This document shows positions 28,314 to 37,665 of a stretch of 64,000 bases of DNA, piece after piece. The notes below the pieces were generated by a model. The model was not told where the DNA came from and made no database searches. It worked only from the letters and a program-made list of their open reading frames with translations. The DNA is taken from the NCBI RefSeq assembly GCF_021295335.1, contig NZ_JAIWOT010000001.1:1119001-1183000 (forward strand), read 5' to 3'. This DNA is from Komagataeibacter sp. FNDCF1 (GTDB taxonomy: Bacteria; Pseudomonadota; Alphaproteobacteria; Acetobacterales; Acetobacteraceae). Positions within the stretch are counted from its first letter, which is position 1; each line of letters starts with the position of its first letter. The position numbers and the translations under genes were made by a program.

Positions 28314-29024
28314 TTAGGCATCCGGGCGCGGTGGCCAGCGCAGGGTCGGCTCCGCACGTGAACCGCGCTCGGGCGGCCAGACGGATGCCCTGACCGGGCG
28401 GTGAGCCGCAGCCGCTGCCTCGCGTGCCGTAGTACGTGCCGGCCCACGGCTCCATTCGGACAGGGCCGGCCCCGCATCCCGCTCAGCCCGCAACGGTTCG
28501 GGCGGATGGGCAGGAGCGGCAGGAGCCACCGGGCGGGATGGCCATTCCTCCGCCACATCCCGCACGCGCGGGGGCTCTGCCGGTTCCGGCCGTAGGGGCA
28601 TGGCTGGCGGGGCGGTGGCGGCAGGCTGCCGTGGTGCATGGGGTGCGCGGCGCGCATAGGCGGGAATGTCGCTATCCCCCTCTGCATGATCGGGCCGGGC
28701 GGGCATGGTCGCGGGCCGTGGTGGTTCCGGCTCCCACAGGGGGGCGGCCGGCTGCGCATGACGGGGGGATGGGGCATCGGCCAGCGGTTCCGGCCCGGCA
28801 GGCGATGCGGCAGGCGGCGCGGCGGGCGCATTCAGCCCCATCGCCAGGACCCGCAATTCGGCCTGCAGGTCATCAATCTGGATGGCCAGACCGTCCAGCC
28901 GCCCCTTGACGCCAAACACCGCAAAAGGCACCAGCAGCCAGACCAGCGCGAGCAGGACCCCACCCACCAGCAGCACCGCCTGCGCCCAGGGCGGCATCCA
29001 TTGCGGAAAAAGGGACGACAGCAT
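28314..29024 (-). CDS. Membrane-anchored proline/alanine-rich protein of unknown function
   Basis: About 236 residues. One strong transmembrane helix (~14-36, 'AQAVLLVGGVLLALVWLLVPFAVFG') is followed by a short amphipathic helix ('LDGLAIQIDDLQAELRVLAM'), then ~170 residues rich in Pro, Ala and Arg with little predicted structure. I recognise no family, though the N-terminal part resembles small alphaproteobacterial proteins of unknown function. The start is set at the ATG at 29024, just before the helix. The low-complexity tail means coding rests on the open frame and the N-terminal half. Confidence 0.55.
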   Translation of the reverse strand: MLSSLFPQWMPPWAQAVLLVGGVLLALVWLLVPFAVFGVKGRLDGLAIQIDDLQAELRVLAMGLNAPAAPPAASPAGPEPLADAPSPRHAQPAAPLWEPEPPRPATMPARPDHAEGDSDIPAYARRAPHAPRQPAATAPPAMPLRPEPAEPPRVRDVAEEWPSRPVAPAAPAHPPEPLRAERDAGPALSEWSRGPARTTAREAAAAAHRPVRASVWPPERGSRAEPTLRWPPRPDA

Positions 29025-29103
29025 GGATCGCGTACCCTGAACTGAAGTTATCCGGCGGCACGGGCACCACCCCACGCCGCCAGGCCATTGCTGGCCGGGC
29101 CCG

Positions 29104-29379
29104 TTACATGCCCAGCGCGCGGCGGTAGATGTCGAGCAGGGTTTCCTGTTCCTCCACTTCCGCGGGTTCCTGCTTGCGCAGGCGGATGATCTGACGGATC
29201 ACCTTTACATCAAAACCGGCGGATTTCGCTTCGGTAAAAATATCCTTGATGTCGCCGGCCAGCGCCTTGCGCTCCTCCTCCAGGCGTTCAACGCGCTCGA
29301 TAATGCTGCGCAGGCGGTCGGCCGCGATACCACCAACGGCGGCAGGCGTATCGTCCGCCTCGAAAGTGTCGGCATTCAT
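29104..29379 (-). CDS. GapR-like DUF2312 nucleoid-associated protein
   Basis: A 91-residue alpha-helical protein. 'LRSIIERVERLEEERKALAGDIKDIFTEAKSAGFDVKVIRQIIRLRK' spans the DUF2312 (UPF0335) domain, whose Caulobacter member GapR encircles overtwisted DNA ahead of replication and transcription. GGAG lies eight bases before the ATG. Size and motif order fit GapR closely, though the DNA-binding role in this organism is inferred from the family. Confidence 0.9.
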   Translation of the reverse strand: MNADTFEADDTPAAVGGIAADRLRSIIERVERLEEERKALAGDIKDIFTEAKSAGFDVKVIRQIIRLRKQEPAEVEEQETLLDIYRRALGM

Positions 29380-29473
29380 GGCAGATGTCTCCAGATATCG
29401 TGATTGTGCCGTTATGCGCCCATCAGCAACATGAAGGGAATGTCACTAGGCGATGGGGTGGAACGGCGGGATT

Positions 29474-29491
29474 ATCGTGCCACCGCACGAT
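29474..29491. promoter_or_regulatory. Perfect dyad upstream of zwf
   Basis: ATCGTGC (29474-29480) and GCACGAT (29485-29491) are inverted around CACC. It lies between the divergent gapR-like and zwf genes and may be an operator or a small hairpin. Confidence 0.35.
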
Positions 29492-29630
29492 GGTCAATGC
29501 CAACTTGACAGGCCGGAGAGGCGGGCCGTAATCGAAGTGGCAGCCCGTATGCAGCTTTTGCGGCATGCCCCAACCCCACGCATGCCCCCCGGCACGCACG
29601 GCACATTATACAGGCAGGAGGCCAACTTCC

Positions 29631-31112
29631 ATGGCACATCTTCCACCCGTTGATACCTTTGACTACATCGTTTTTGGCGGGACAGGGGATCTGACCATGC
29701 GCAAGCTGCTGCCTGCGCTCTACCACCGCTACCGTGACGGCCAGATCCCCGATGATTCCCGGATTATCGGCACCGCCCGTTCCGCCCTTTCGCGCGCCGA
29801 CTACCAGCAGCGCGCCACGGAGGCGCTGCGCGAACATGTCAAGGACAAGGCACTGGACGACGCCACGGTCGCACGGTTCGTGAACATGGTGCATTATGTC
29901 AGCCTGAACGGGGCAGAGGCGGACAGTGACTGGCCCGCGCTGAAAACCCTGCTGGGCAGCGTGCCGCCGGGGCGCATCCGGGTCTATTACCTGGCCACGT
30001 CACCCAGCCTGTATGGCCAGATCTGCGAGAACCTGAGCCATGAGGACCTGATCACGCCCCAGTCCCGCGTGGTGCTGGAAAAGCCGATCGGGACCGACCT
30101 TGCCAGTGCGGAGGCAATCAATGACAGCGTTGGCCGCCACTTCCCCGAAAACCAGATCTTCCGCATCGACCACTATCTGGGCAAGGAGACGGTCCAGAAC
30201 CTGATCGCCCTGCGCTTTGCCAACCCGGTGTTCGAGCGCCTGTGGTCGTGCGATGCGATCGACTACGTACAGATCACGGCGGCCGAGACCGTGGGCGTGG
30301 AAAACCGTGGCCCCTATTACGACCGCTCCGGCGCGCTGCGCGACATGATCCAGAACCACCTGCTGCAGGTGCTCTGCCTGGTGGCGATGGACCCGCCCGT
30401 ATCGCTGGGCGCCGACAGCGTGCGCAACGAGAAGCTGAAGGTGCTGCACGCCCTCAAGCCGATCGAGGCGGACGACGTGGCCATCTATACCGCGCGCGGC
30501 CAGTACATGCGCGGCACCATTGGCGGACGCACGGTGGGCAGCTACCTCGAGGACCTGGGCGAAGGGGTGACCAGCGAGACGGAAACCTTCGTGGCACTGA
30601 AGGCCGAGATCCTGACATGGCGGTGGGGCACGGTGCCCTTCTACCTGCGTTCAGGCAAGCGCATGGCCGAGAAGTCAAGCGAGATCGTGATCCAGTTCCG
30701 CGGCGCGCCGTGGTCGATCTTTGCCAACCGGCCTGACGCCAACCGCCTGATCATCCGCATCCAGCCCGATGAGGGGATGATGCTCTCGGTCTCGACCAAG
30801 GACCCGACGCCTACCGACAGCCTGGCCCTGCGCAAGGCCGACATCAACATCGAGTTCGAGAAAGCCTTCAACATCCGCTACCCTGACGCGTATGAGCGGC
30901 TGCTGCTGGACGTGGTGCGTGGTGATCCGATCCTGTTCATCCGCCGCGACGAGGTGGCCGCCGCATGGCGCTGGATCGACCCGATCCTGCAGGGCTGGAA
31001 GGAAAACAAGGCACCCCTTGAACCCTATCCCGCAGGCACATGGGGGCCGGAGGGCGCACGCAACCTGCTCTCCCAGTCGGGGCACCTGTGGCATGAGGAC
31101 ATGAAGAACTAG
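29631..31112 (+). CDS. zwf: Glucose-6-phosphate 1-dehydrogenase
   Basis: A 493-residue enzyme that oxidises glucose 6-phosphate with NADP+ (or NAD+), the entry to the oxidative pentose phosphate pathway, the main sugar route in acetic acid bacteria. The coenzyme loop 'IVFGGTGDLTMRKLLPALY', the active-site motif 'RIDHYLGKETVQN' and 'ENRGPYYDRSGALRDMIQNH' are present. The ATG at 29631 has AGGAGG ten bases upstream; upstream frame residues are not family-like. A small membrane protein gene follows after 8 bp. Confidence 0.97.
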   Translation: MAHLPPVDTFDYIVFGGTGDLTMRKLLPALYHRYRDGQIPDDSRIIGTARSALSRADYQQRATEALREHVKDKALDDATVARFVNMVHYVSLNGAEADSDWPALKTLLGSVPPGRIRVYYLATSPSLYGQICENLSHEDLITPQSRVVLEKPIGTDLASAEAINDSVGRHFPENQIFRIDHYLGKETVQNLIALRFANPVFERLWSCDAIDYVQITAAETVGVENRGPYYDRSGALRDMIQNHLLQVLCLVAMDPPVSLGADSVRNEKLKVLHALKPIEADDVAIYTARGQYMRGTIGGRTVGSYLEDLGEGVTSETETFVALKAEILTWRWGTVPFYLRSGKRMAEKSSEIVIQFRGAPWSIFANRPDANRLIIRIQPDEGMMLSVSTKDPTPTDSLALRKADINIEFEKAFNIRYPDAYERLLLDVVRGDPILFIRRDEVAAAWRWIDPILQGWKENKAPLEPYPAGTWGPEGARNLLSQSGHLWHEDMKN

Positions 31113-31120
31113 CAATCCAC

Positions 31121-31573
31121 ATGGCACAGGATTCCTCCCCGCCGCCGCGTCTGTCACGCAGGCGCGCACCGGTCACGCTACGCCAGCGCATCATCCGCCG
31201 CGTGCTCATGCTCGTGCCCATGGCGGCCCTTGTCTTCCTGGTCGGGCGCATGGGCTGGCTGGACCAGGCGGCGGATAAAATCACCTTCTCGCGCACCAGC
31301 TGGTTCGACAACACCGCGCTGGTCGAACATTACCGCACCATCGTCACCCATAACGGCATGACGTCCGATTCCGGCAACTGCCTGCTGTTCGTGCTCAACG
31401 GCAACGACCCGCCGGACGCCACGCATATCGATGTGATGGAAAAACATTCCGGCACCTGCCCCGGTGGCCGCAACACCCTGCCAAAACTGTTTACGCTGCA
31501 GATCGACCGGATTGACCAGAAGGCGCTGACGGACTGGCAGAGTCCGGGCGTGTTCCACCCGTTGCCCCGCTAG
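31121..31573 (+). CDS. Small membrane-anchored protein of unknown function
   Basis: 150 residues. A basic N-terminus (RLSRRRAPVTLRQRIIRRV) leads to one hydrophobic helix (~28-45), then a ~100-residue domain probably in the periplasm with two cysteines (DSGNCLLF, SGTCPGG) that may pair. I recognise no family. It starts 8 bp after zwf and is likely co-transcribed with it. Its last 83 bases overlap the 3' end of the esterase gene on the other strand. Confidence 0.6.
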   Translation: MAQDSSPPPRLSRRRAPVTLRQRIIRRVLMLVPMAALVFLVGRMGWLDQAADKITFSRTSWFDNTALVEHYRTIVTHNGMTSDSGNCLLFVLNGNDPPDATHIDVMEKHSGTCPGGRNTLPKLFTLQIDRIDQKALTDWQSPGVFHPLPR

Positions 31574-32606
31574 CAGTCCGCAGCGCATGGCGCAGGGCCT
31601 TCGCGCCGTAATGAATGGCCTCCCGCCCGGCGGGCAGGACGGAATAGAAGTTCAGGAACCCGTGCACCGTGCCCCGCCATGTGCGGGTCCGGGCCGGACT
31701 GCCGGCCTTCTGCATGGCGGCGGCATATCCCGTTCCCTCGTCATGCAGGGGGTCGCATTGCGCAAGCCCGATAACCGCGGGCGCAAGCCCCGCGAACGAA
31801 GGGGCGAATATGGGGGCCAGCCGCGGGTCGCGCAGGTCGGCGGGCGTGCGGACATACTGCTCCGCATACCATTCCATGAGTCGGGTCGAGAGCACGTGGC
31901 CATGGGCATAGACCTCCCGCGAGGGTACCGCGCGCTCCCCGTACAGTGACGGATAATAGAGCAGTTGCATGGCCAGTTCCGGCCCGCCCCGGTCGCGCGC
32001 CATCTGCGCCAGGACGGCGGCCAGCGTACCGCCCGCGCTGTCACCCGCCACCGCAATCGGGCCGCCCCAGCGGTGGGCCTCGCCTGCCAGCCATTGCAGG
32101 GCGGCCCAGCAGTCCTCCACCGCAACGGGAAAGCGGTGTTCGGGTGCCAGGCTGTAGGCGATGGACAGCACCGCCGCCCCCGACTGCCGCGCCAGCCTGC
32201 AGCATATGCCGTGATGCGAGTTCAGCCCGCAATGCACATACCCGCCCCCATGCATGTACAGCACCACCCCGTGCACCCGCCCATAGGGCACGTACAGCCG
32301 CGCGGGCAGCAGGCCCGCCTGCCCCGGCACCCGGCAGTCGATCACGCGCCGGACCTGCAAGGCGGACAGCCCCATGGGAAAACATGGGCGGTCGAGCCTG
32401 CGGCGTATGTCCTCCAGCGTATGGGGTGTTTCGTCCCGGCGGCGCGATGAGGCCCACTTCATGCCCCCCAGCAGCAGGCGGGTCAGCAGGCCGGGACGGG
32501 ACATCGGGGTGGAAAGGGGCATCGGGCGCACTCCGGCGGCGGGAAATCGGGCTTGCAGGCGCGGCAGCAGGCCGCCATACCATTTATCGCTTGACGCCAG
32601 GGGCAT
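31491..32606 (-). CDS. Alpha/beta-hydrolase of the hormone-sensitive-lipase (HSL) family
   Basis: About 371 residues. The oxyanion-hole motif 'LYMHGGGYVHCG', nucleophile Ser in 'VAGDSAGGTLAAVLAQ', acid Asp in 'GLAQCDPLHDEG' and His in 'GTVHGFLNFY' give a complete HSL-type esterase. Substrates are usually short-chain esters. The start is uncertain: the frame is open to 32666, but that would run into the RNase P RNA gene, so I prefer the ATG at 32606; 32522 is also possible. The C-terminal tail, rich in Ser, Pro and Gly, overlaps the converging gene. Confidence 0.82.
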   Translation of the reverse strand: MPLASSDKWYGGLLPRLQARFPAAGVRPMPLSTPMSRPGLLTRLLLGGMKWASSRRRDETPHTLEDIRRRLDRPCFPMGLSALQVRRVIDCRVPGQAGLLPARLYVPYGRVHGVVLYMHGGGYVHCGLNSHHGICCRLARQSGAAVLSIAYSLAPEHRFPVAVEDCWAALQWLAGEAHRWGGPIAVAGDSAGGTLAAVLAQMARDRGGPELAMQLLYYPSLYGERAVPSREVYAHGHVLSTRLMEWYAEQYVRTPADLRDPRLAPIFAPSFAGLAPAVIGLAQCDPLHDEGTGYAAAMQKAGSPARTRTWRGTVHGFLNFYSVLPAGREAIHYGAKALRHALRTASGATGGTRPDSASPSAPSGQSGRSAA

Positions 32607-32625
32607 GCACCGCCAGTTTCCGCAT

Positions 32626-33034
32626 GCCAGACGGTCGGACGGTCGCTGTCGGGTGGTTTGTGCCACGCGATGGAGGAAAGTCCGGGCTCCACGGAAAAAC
32701 GGTGCCGGCTAACGGCCGGCGGGGGCGACCCCAGGGACAGTGCCACAGAAAACAGACCGCCCCCACGGCAATGTCCGTAGCAATACGGGCCGTGTTGGGG
32801 GCAAGGGTGAAACGGTGCGGTAAGAGCGCACCGCATGCATGGCAACATGGATGGCAGGGCAAACCCCACCGGGAGCAAGACCGAATAGGAACGGCGGATG
32901 GGCCGCAGGGCGCCATCAGGGGTTTCCGCCCCGTCGTTCGGGTTGGTCGCGCAAGGTGTGCTGCAAGGCACATCGCAGAGGAATGACCGTCCCGCCCCAT
33001 GGGCGGACAGAACCCGGCTTACAGACCGTCTGGC
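32626..33034 (+). ncRNA. rnpB: RNase P RNA (class A)
   Basis: The catalytic RNA that trims tRNA 5' ends. The outer P1 stem is exact: GCCAGACGGTC at 32626 pairs with GACCGTCTGGC ending at 33034. Inside are the conserved blocks GGAGGAAAGTCCGGGCTCC, ACAGAAAACAGACCGCC, AAGGGTGAAACGGTG, GGTAAGAGCGCACCGC, GGCAAACCCCACCGGGAG and AGAGGAATGACCGTC, ending ACAGAACCCGGCTTA. About 409 bases, typical for alphaproteobacteria. Its 5' end lies only 20 bp from the chosen esterase start on the other strand. Confidence 0.96.
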
Positions 33035-33056
33035 ATCTTTTCCTGTTCCATTACGC

Positions 33057-33077
33057 GCAGGCGCCATTGGCGCCTGC
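33057..33077 (+). terminator. Strong hairpin after rnpB
   Basis: GCAGGCGCC and GGCGCCTGC form a perfect nine-pair stem with an ATT loop, 22 bp past the RNase P RNA. No T-run follows, so it may be a processing or pausing structure instead of a classic terminator. Confidence 0.5.
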
Positions 33078-33232
33078 TACCCAGAGTTGTTTACAAGTAT
33101 TAACAACAAAGAACAAATCATAAACACGGCACATTGCTGCCATATTGCATGCCAATTGGGTTCTTTACCTGTGCCGCATCCTGTCTGTGCTCAAATAACT
33201 GTAGTTTTCAGCCATCTTTCCTACATCTTTAA
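33078..33232. other. AT-rich non-coding stretch before the dcw promoter
   Basis: No gene or RNA recognised. AT-rich compared with both neighbours, with A/T tracts (for example ACAACAAAGAACAAATCAT near 33105), as found upstream of strong promoters. Confidence 0.4.
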
Positions 33233-33263
33233 TTGACCGCCCATGAAATCCCATGTTATCCCA
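33233..33263. promoter_or_regulatory. Probable MraZ operator overlapping the dcw promoter
   Basis: CCCA recurs at 33240, 33250 and 33260, exactly ten bases apart; on the minus strand this is TGGG-N6 repeated three times, the known MraZ recognition pattern (TGGGN repeats at ten-base period). TTGACC (33233-33238) just before it can serve as a -35 box, with TTATCC or TGTTAT inside the repeats as -10. MraZ bound here would block the promoter of its own operon. Confidence 0.7.
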
Positions 33264-33364
33264 TGCGCATGCCGGATACAGGATGACTGCGGCCCACAGG
33301 CGGCCTTCGCCAGCACGGAATCCACGGTTCCTGAAATTCATGCCAAGGGAGGGCATCGCGCAGC

Positions 33365-33838
33365 GTGAGTGTATTCCTGGGCACACACCAGAACCGGCTG
33401 GATGCAAAGGGACGGGTCTCGATCCCCTCCGCATTCCGCACGGCGCTGCGTGCCAGGGCCAAATCGGGCGAGCCGCTGGCCATCCTGCGTCCGTCCCATC
33501 TGCATCCCTGCCTGGAGGCATGGCCCGCCGATGCTTTTGCCGCACTGACCCGCCCGCTGGATGAAATGGATATCTTTTCCGAAGATCACGACGACCTCGC
33601 CACCGCGCTCTATGCCGACGCCTATCCATTCGAGGCCGACAGGGAAGGCCGCATCCTGCTGCCCGACACACTGCGCGCCCATGCGGGCCTTACGGATCAG
33701 GTCACCTTCATGGGGCTTGGCCGCACCTTCCAGATCTGGAACCCGCAGGCGGCGGAAGAACGCCGCGCCGCCGCCCGTCTCCGCGCCCGCAGCCTGACGG
33801 CGGGCCGGGGGGCTGCCAGCACGGGCACGCCATCATGA
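33365..33838 (+). CDS. mraZ: Transcriptional regulator MraZ
   Basis: A 157-residue AbrB-like DNA-binding protein that represses its own dcw operon. It has two SpoVT/AbrB-like halves: '[22 protein letters not shown]' (N) and '[23 protein letters not shown]' (C), each with the DxxGR motif. The start is GTG at 33365, with AAGGGAGG upstream. First gene of the cluster; it overlaps rsmH by four bases. A three-fold TGGG repeat lies ~100 bp upstream. The ~20-residue Ala/Arg-rich tail is not conserved. Confidence 0.95.
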   Translation: MSVFLGTHQNRLDAKGRVSIPSAFRTALRARAKSGEPLAILRPSHLHPCLEAWPADAFAALTRPLDEMDIFSEDHDDLATALYADAYPFEADREGRILLPDTLRAHAGLTDQVTFMGLGRTFQIWNPQAAEERRAAARLRARSLTAGRGAASTGTPS

Positions 33839-34836
33839 ACGCCTCCTTCCCCCCCCATGACCCGGGGCATGTACCCGTCATGCTGGCCGAGGTGATGGAA
33901 TACCTCGCCCCGCATGATGGCGGCCGCTACGTGGATGGCACGTTTGGCGGTGGCGGCTATGCGCGCGCCATCCTGGCGTCCTGCGCGTGCCAGCTGTGGG
34001 GCATCGACCGCGATCCCGCCGCCATTGCGCGCGGGCAGGCACTGGCCCCCACCTACATCACGGCCGATGGCACGCCACGCCTGCACCTGCTGCACGGCGG
34101 CTTTGCCGACATGGCCGCCCTGCTGGCGGATGCGGGTGTGGCGCGGGTGGATGGCATCGTGCTCGACCTCGGCGTGTCGTCCTACCAGATTGATGAGGCG
34201 GATCGCGGCTTTTCCTTCCGCATGGACGGGCCGCTGGACATGCGCATGGGCGACACCGGCCCCACGGCGGCCGACGTGGTCAACACCCTGCCCGAAGATG
34301 AACTGGCCGACATCATCTACCATTATGGCGAGGAACGGCTCTCGCGCCGGGTCGCGCGCGCCATCGTGGCCGCCCGTGCCGGATCGCCCCTGCTGCGGAC
34401 CACGCAGCTGGCTGATGTCGTGCGCTCCGTGGTGCGGCCCGACCGCTCGGGCATCGACCCCGCAACGCGCACGTTCCAGGGGCTGCGCATTCACGTCAAT
34501 GACGAACTGGGGCAGATCAGGCGTGTGCTGGAACAGGCACGGCACCTGCTGGCGGCGGGTGGCCGGCTGGTTGTCGTGTCGTTCCATTCGCTGGAGGACA
34601 GGCTGGTCAAGCAGGCCATGGCCCTTGCCGCGGGGCGCGTGCCCGCCCCTTCGCGCCATGACCCGCGCGCCATGACCGAGCGCGCCGGCCCCACAGGCTT
34701 CAGGCTCCTGACCGGACGCCCCATCCGGCCCGGAGCAGAAGAAACCCGCCGTAATCCACGTGCACGCAGCGCAAGACTGCGCGCGATGGAATGCATTGCC
34801 CCCCTCTCCATTCCAGAATCGGAACCTGCCGAATGA
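33835..34836 (+). CDS. rsmH: 16S rRNA (cytosine-1402-N4)-methyltransferase
   Basis: A 333-residue SAM-dependent enzyme (formerly MraW) that methylates C1402 of 16S rRNA. '[36 protein letters not shown]' contains SAM motif I, and '[23 protein letters not shown]' and '[12 protein letters not shown]' are family hallmarks. Complete. ATGA overlaps at both ends join it to mraZ and ftsL. Confidence 0.97.
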   Translation: MNASFPPHDPGHVPVMLAEVMEYLAPHDGGRYVDGTFGGGGYARAILASCACQLWGIDRDPAAIARGQALAPTYITADGTPRLHLLHGGFADMAALLADAGVARVDGIVLDLGVSSYQIDEADRGFSFRMDGPLDMRMGDTGPTAADVVNTLPEDELADIIYHYGEERLSRRVARAIVAARAGSPLLRTTQLADVVRSVVRPDRSGIDPATRTFQGLRIHVNDELGQIRRVLEQARHLLAAGGRLVVVSFHSLEDRLVKQAMALAAGRVPAPSRHDPRAMTERAGPTGFRLLTGRPIRPGAEETRRNPRARSARLRAMECIAPLSIPESEPAE

Positions 34837-35594
34837 GTCGGTTTGTCACCCTGTTCTTTGCCATAGTGGCAGCAGCGTCTGGCCTGTTTCTGTACAACAA
34901 GAAGCAGCAGACGACCGCGCTCGACCACCAGATCGCCCAGATTGTGGAGCAGACGGAGCATACCCGCTCCCAGACGGCGATGCTGCGCGCCGAATGGGCC
35001 ATGCTGAACCAGCCCGACCGGCTGGGCACGCTCGCCAGCCGCTACGACAGGGGGCTCCAGCCCGTAACGCCCGCGCAGTTCGTGCAGATGTCCGCCCTGG
35101 CCGATCACCTGCCCGCCGTCGGCAGCCCGCCGTCCCACCCGGCTCCCGCGCCGCGCGCCACCATGGTGGCCACCCTTGCGGCTGACCATGTACAGCCAAC
35201 GCCGCACGATACCACCGTGGCGCTGCCTGCACATGCGCCCCCGGTCGCCCCGCATGTCACATCCCCCGCCCCCCGCCATACCGATCCGCAGCCCGTGGCG
35301 CATGACGCGCTGGCCCGCGCCCTGGCCCAGAACGATGTCCATCCCGCGCCACGCGCGCCGGAGCATGCCCATGTGGCCGAACACCTGGCAGCGGCCGAAC
35401 CGGCCCGCACCCCCAGCCTGCGTGACAGCATCCTGGCCGGTGCGCATGTGAATGCGGCCAGCTACCACCCGCGCAGCCAGAACATAGCCGAAGCGGCATG
35501 GCGCCCGGCGGTGGCCCCCCGCATCATGGGGGGAAGTTCGCTGGGTACGCCGCATGTAACCGCCCTGCCCCCGCCGGTGCCTGTCAACAACTGA
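34833..35594 (+). CDS. ftsL: Cell division protein FtsL, with long C-terminal extension
   Basis: 253 residues, against about 100-130 for most FtsL. A single membrane helix (~4-21), a coiled coil ('[27 protein letters not shown]') and the alphaproteobacterial '[26 protein letters not shown]' segment identify it. FtsL joins FtsB and FtsQ to switch on FtsW-FtsI at the septum. The last ~150 residues are rich in His, Pro and Ala and would lie in the periplasm; no domain is recognised there. ATG at 34833 overlaps the rsmH stop. Confidence 0.85.
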   Translation: MSRFVTLFFAIVAAASGLFLYNKKQQTTALDHQIAQIVEQTEHTRSQTAMLRAEWAMLNQPDRLGTLASRYDRGLQPVTPAQFVQMSALADHLPAVGSPPSHPAPAPRATMVATLAADHVQPTPHDTTVALPAHAPPVAPHVTSPAPRHTDPQPVAHDALARALAQNDVHPAPRAPEHAHVAEHLAAAEPARTPSLRDSILAGAHVNAASYHPRSQNIAEAAWRPAVAPRIMGGSSLGTPHVTALPPPVPVNN

Positions 35595-35631
35595 TGCCAT
35601 CCCCCGACCGGCTTCCCCGACCGGAACATAC

Positions 35632-37665
35632 ATGAACAGCACGCCCCATGACCGAACCGCCCAGGGTACGCAGGCTTCCTCCCCCATAACGGGAAGCCTG
35701 CGTACCATTATGGCGCAGCACCGCATGCATGCGCGGCTGCTGGTGGTGGCCGGGGTATTCTGTGTCCTGTTCTCGGCCATTGGCATCAAGCTTACGGTCG
35801 CCACCATCATCCGCCCCATGCCGCCCCAGCAGCAGCAGATCGCACCGCAGGTCCCCCCCATTCCCAAAAGCGACCCCAAGGGCATGATCGCGGGGGATGT
35901 GGCGCTGCCGCAGGTGCACCGGGCCTCGATCATCGACCGCACGGGGCAGGTTCTGGCCATGTCCCTGCCCGTGGCGCAGGTCTATGCCAACCCGCAGGAA
36001 ATGATCGACGCGGCGGATGCGGCCCACAGGCTGAAGGGCGCACTGCCCACGCTGGACGAGGCCGAGACCCGGCGGCGGCTGTCGCTCAACAAGCAGTTCG
36101 TGTATCTGGCGCGCGACATTTCCCCGGCACAGGAACTGGCCATCAACAACCTGGGCATTCCCGGCGTCTATTTCGAACCGGGGGAGCGGCGCCGCTACCC
36201 CATGGGCCGCGTGGCCGCGCAGATCCTGGGTGGCGTGGATATTGACGACCATGGCGTGGCGGGCGTGGAGCGCTTTTTTGACAAGCGTCTGGATGGTGAC
36301 CGCACGCCGCTGCGCCTGTCGGTTGATGTGCGGGTGCAGAATGTGGTGCATGACGAACTGCAGGCCGCCATGGACACGTTCCAGGCCATTGGCGCCTGCG
36401 CCATCGTAATGGATGTGCACACGGGCGAGATCATAACCATGGTCAGCCTGCCCGATTACGATGCCAATGACTTTGGCCATGCCTCACCCGATTCACGGTT
36501 CAACCGGGCCGTGACGGGCATGTACGAACCCGGCTCGACCTTCAAGCTCCAGACCACCGCCATGGCGCTGCAGGAAGGGATCGCCCATATCTGGGACCGT
36601 TTCCCAAGCACGCCCATCAAGATCGGCCGCTTCACCATTTCGGACATGAAGAACGATCATTTCGACCCCTGGCTGACACTGCCGGAAGTCATGGCCTATT
36701 CCTCCAACCCCGCCGCCGCCCATATCGCGCTTGATGCCGGGTCCGCCCGCCAGCAGGCGTGGCTGCGCCAGATGGGCTTCTTCTCCCGCGTGCCGATCGA
36801 ACTGCCCGAAGCGGGGCGGCCCATCATTCCCTCGGTTGCCAACTGGGGTGTTTCCACCACCATGACCGTGGCATTCGGCCATGGCGTGGCCGAACCACCG
36901 CTTTCCATCGTGCGCGGTACGGCGGCAACGGCCAATGGCGGTTTCCTGCTCCGGCCCACGCTGGTGGCCAGTGCGGCCGCCAGCGCCGACAGCACCGATG
37001 GCGCGCCTGATGCCGCGCAGACCGTCCCGCCGGATGCGGAACGGCTGATCTCGGCCGCCAATTCCGACATCCTGCGCAGGATCCTGCGGCTGGACGTGAC
37101 CAAAGGCACGGGCGGCAAAGCGGAATCGCCCGGCTACTACGTGGGTGGCAAGACCGGTACGGCGGAAAAGATCGGCCCGCATGGCGGCTACCTCAAGCAT
37201 GTAAACGTGTCCGCCTTTACCGGCATCTTTCCCATGAACGCGCCGCACTATGCCATCTACGTCATGCTCGACAGTCCCAAGCCCACCGCCCAGACCCATG
37301 GCTGGACCACGGCGGGATGGAACGCCGCCCCCACGGCATCCCACATGATCACACGCATCGCGCCCATGCTGGGCCTGTTCCCCGATACGCAGCATGAGGC
37401 GACCATCGAGGCGTCACTGGCCATTCCCATGAAGCCTGCCGTGCCGCGCGGCTACCGCGCGCTGGGGCCGGGCAATGACCCCGGCACCGCCCGCCTGCAT
37501 GAACATGAACGCGAAAGTGCCGCCGCGACGGCAGCCCGCACGCATGCCACCGCCCGTACCCACGCCCGTGACGCGGCACAGGCGGCACAGCTTGCAGGCC
37601 ATGCCCAGCATGCGGCCAATGACCGCTCCGTCCTGCCCGCCCGCCCCGTACCCGGCAGGGGATGA
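35632..37665 (+). CDS. ftsI: Peptidoglycan D,D-transpeptidase FtsI (PBP3)
   Basis: A 677-residue class B penicillin-binding protein that cross-links septal peptidoglycan. One membrane helix (~35-58), pedestal domain, then the transpeptidase with Ser302-Thr-Phe-Lys305 ('YEPGSTFKL'), Ser357-Ser-Asn ('AYSSNPAAAH') and 'GGKTGTAEK'. The C-terminal ~90 residues are Ala/His-rich and not part of the family. It begins 37 bp after ftsL, one of only three non-overlapping junctions in the cluster, and overlaps murE by four bases. Confidence 0.95.
   Translation: MNSTPHDRTAQGTQASSPITGSLRTIMAQHRMHARLLVVAGVFCVLFSAIGIKLTVATIIRPMPPQQQQIAPQVPPIPKSDPKGMIAGDVALPQVHRASIIDRTGQVLAMSLPVAQVYANPQEMIDAADAAHRLKGALPTLDEAETRRRLSLNKQFVYLARDISPAQELAINNLGIPGVYFEPGERRRYPMGRVAAQILGGVDIDDHGVAGVERFFDKRLDGDRTPLRLSVDVRVQNVVHDELQAAMDTFQAIGACAIVMDVHTGEIITMVSLPDYDANDFGHASPDSRFNRAVTGMYEPGSTFKLQTTAMALQEGIAHIWDRFPSTPIKIGRFTISDMKNDHFDPWLTLPEVMAYSSNPAAAHIALDAGSARQQAWLRQMGFFSRVPIELPEAGRPIIPSVANWGVSTTMTVAFGHGVAEPPLSIVRGTAATANGGFLLRPTLVASAAASADSTDGAPDAAQTVPPDAERLISAANSDILRRILRLDVTKGTGGKAESPGYYVGGKTGTAEKIGPHGGYLKHVNVSAFTGIFPMNAPHYAIYVMLDSPKPTAQTHGWTTAGWNAAPTASHMITRIAPMLGLFPDTQHEATIEASLAIPMKPAVPRGYRALGPGNDPGTARLHEHERESAAATAARTHATARTHARDAAQAAQLAGHAQHAANDRSVLPARPVPGRG

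Noticed and set aside
31121-31573. The gene after zwf as 6-phosphogluconolactonase (pgl)
   Set aside because: Position would fit, but it is only 150 residues, membrane-anchored, and lacks the lactonase fold motifs.
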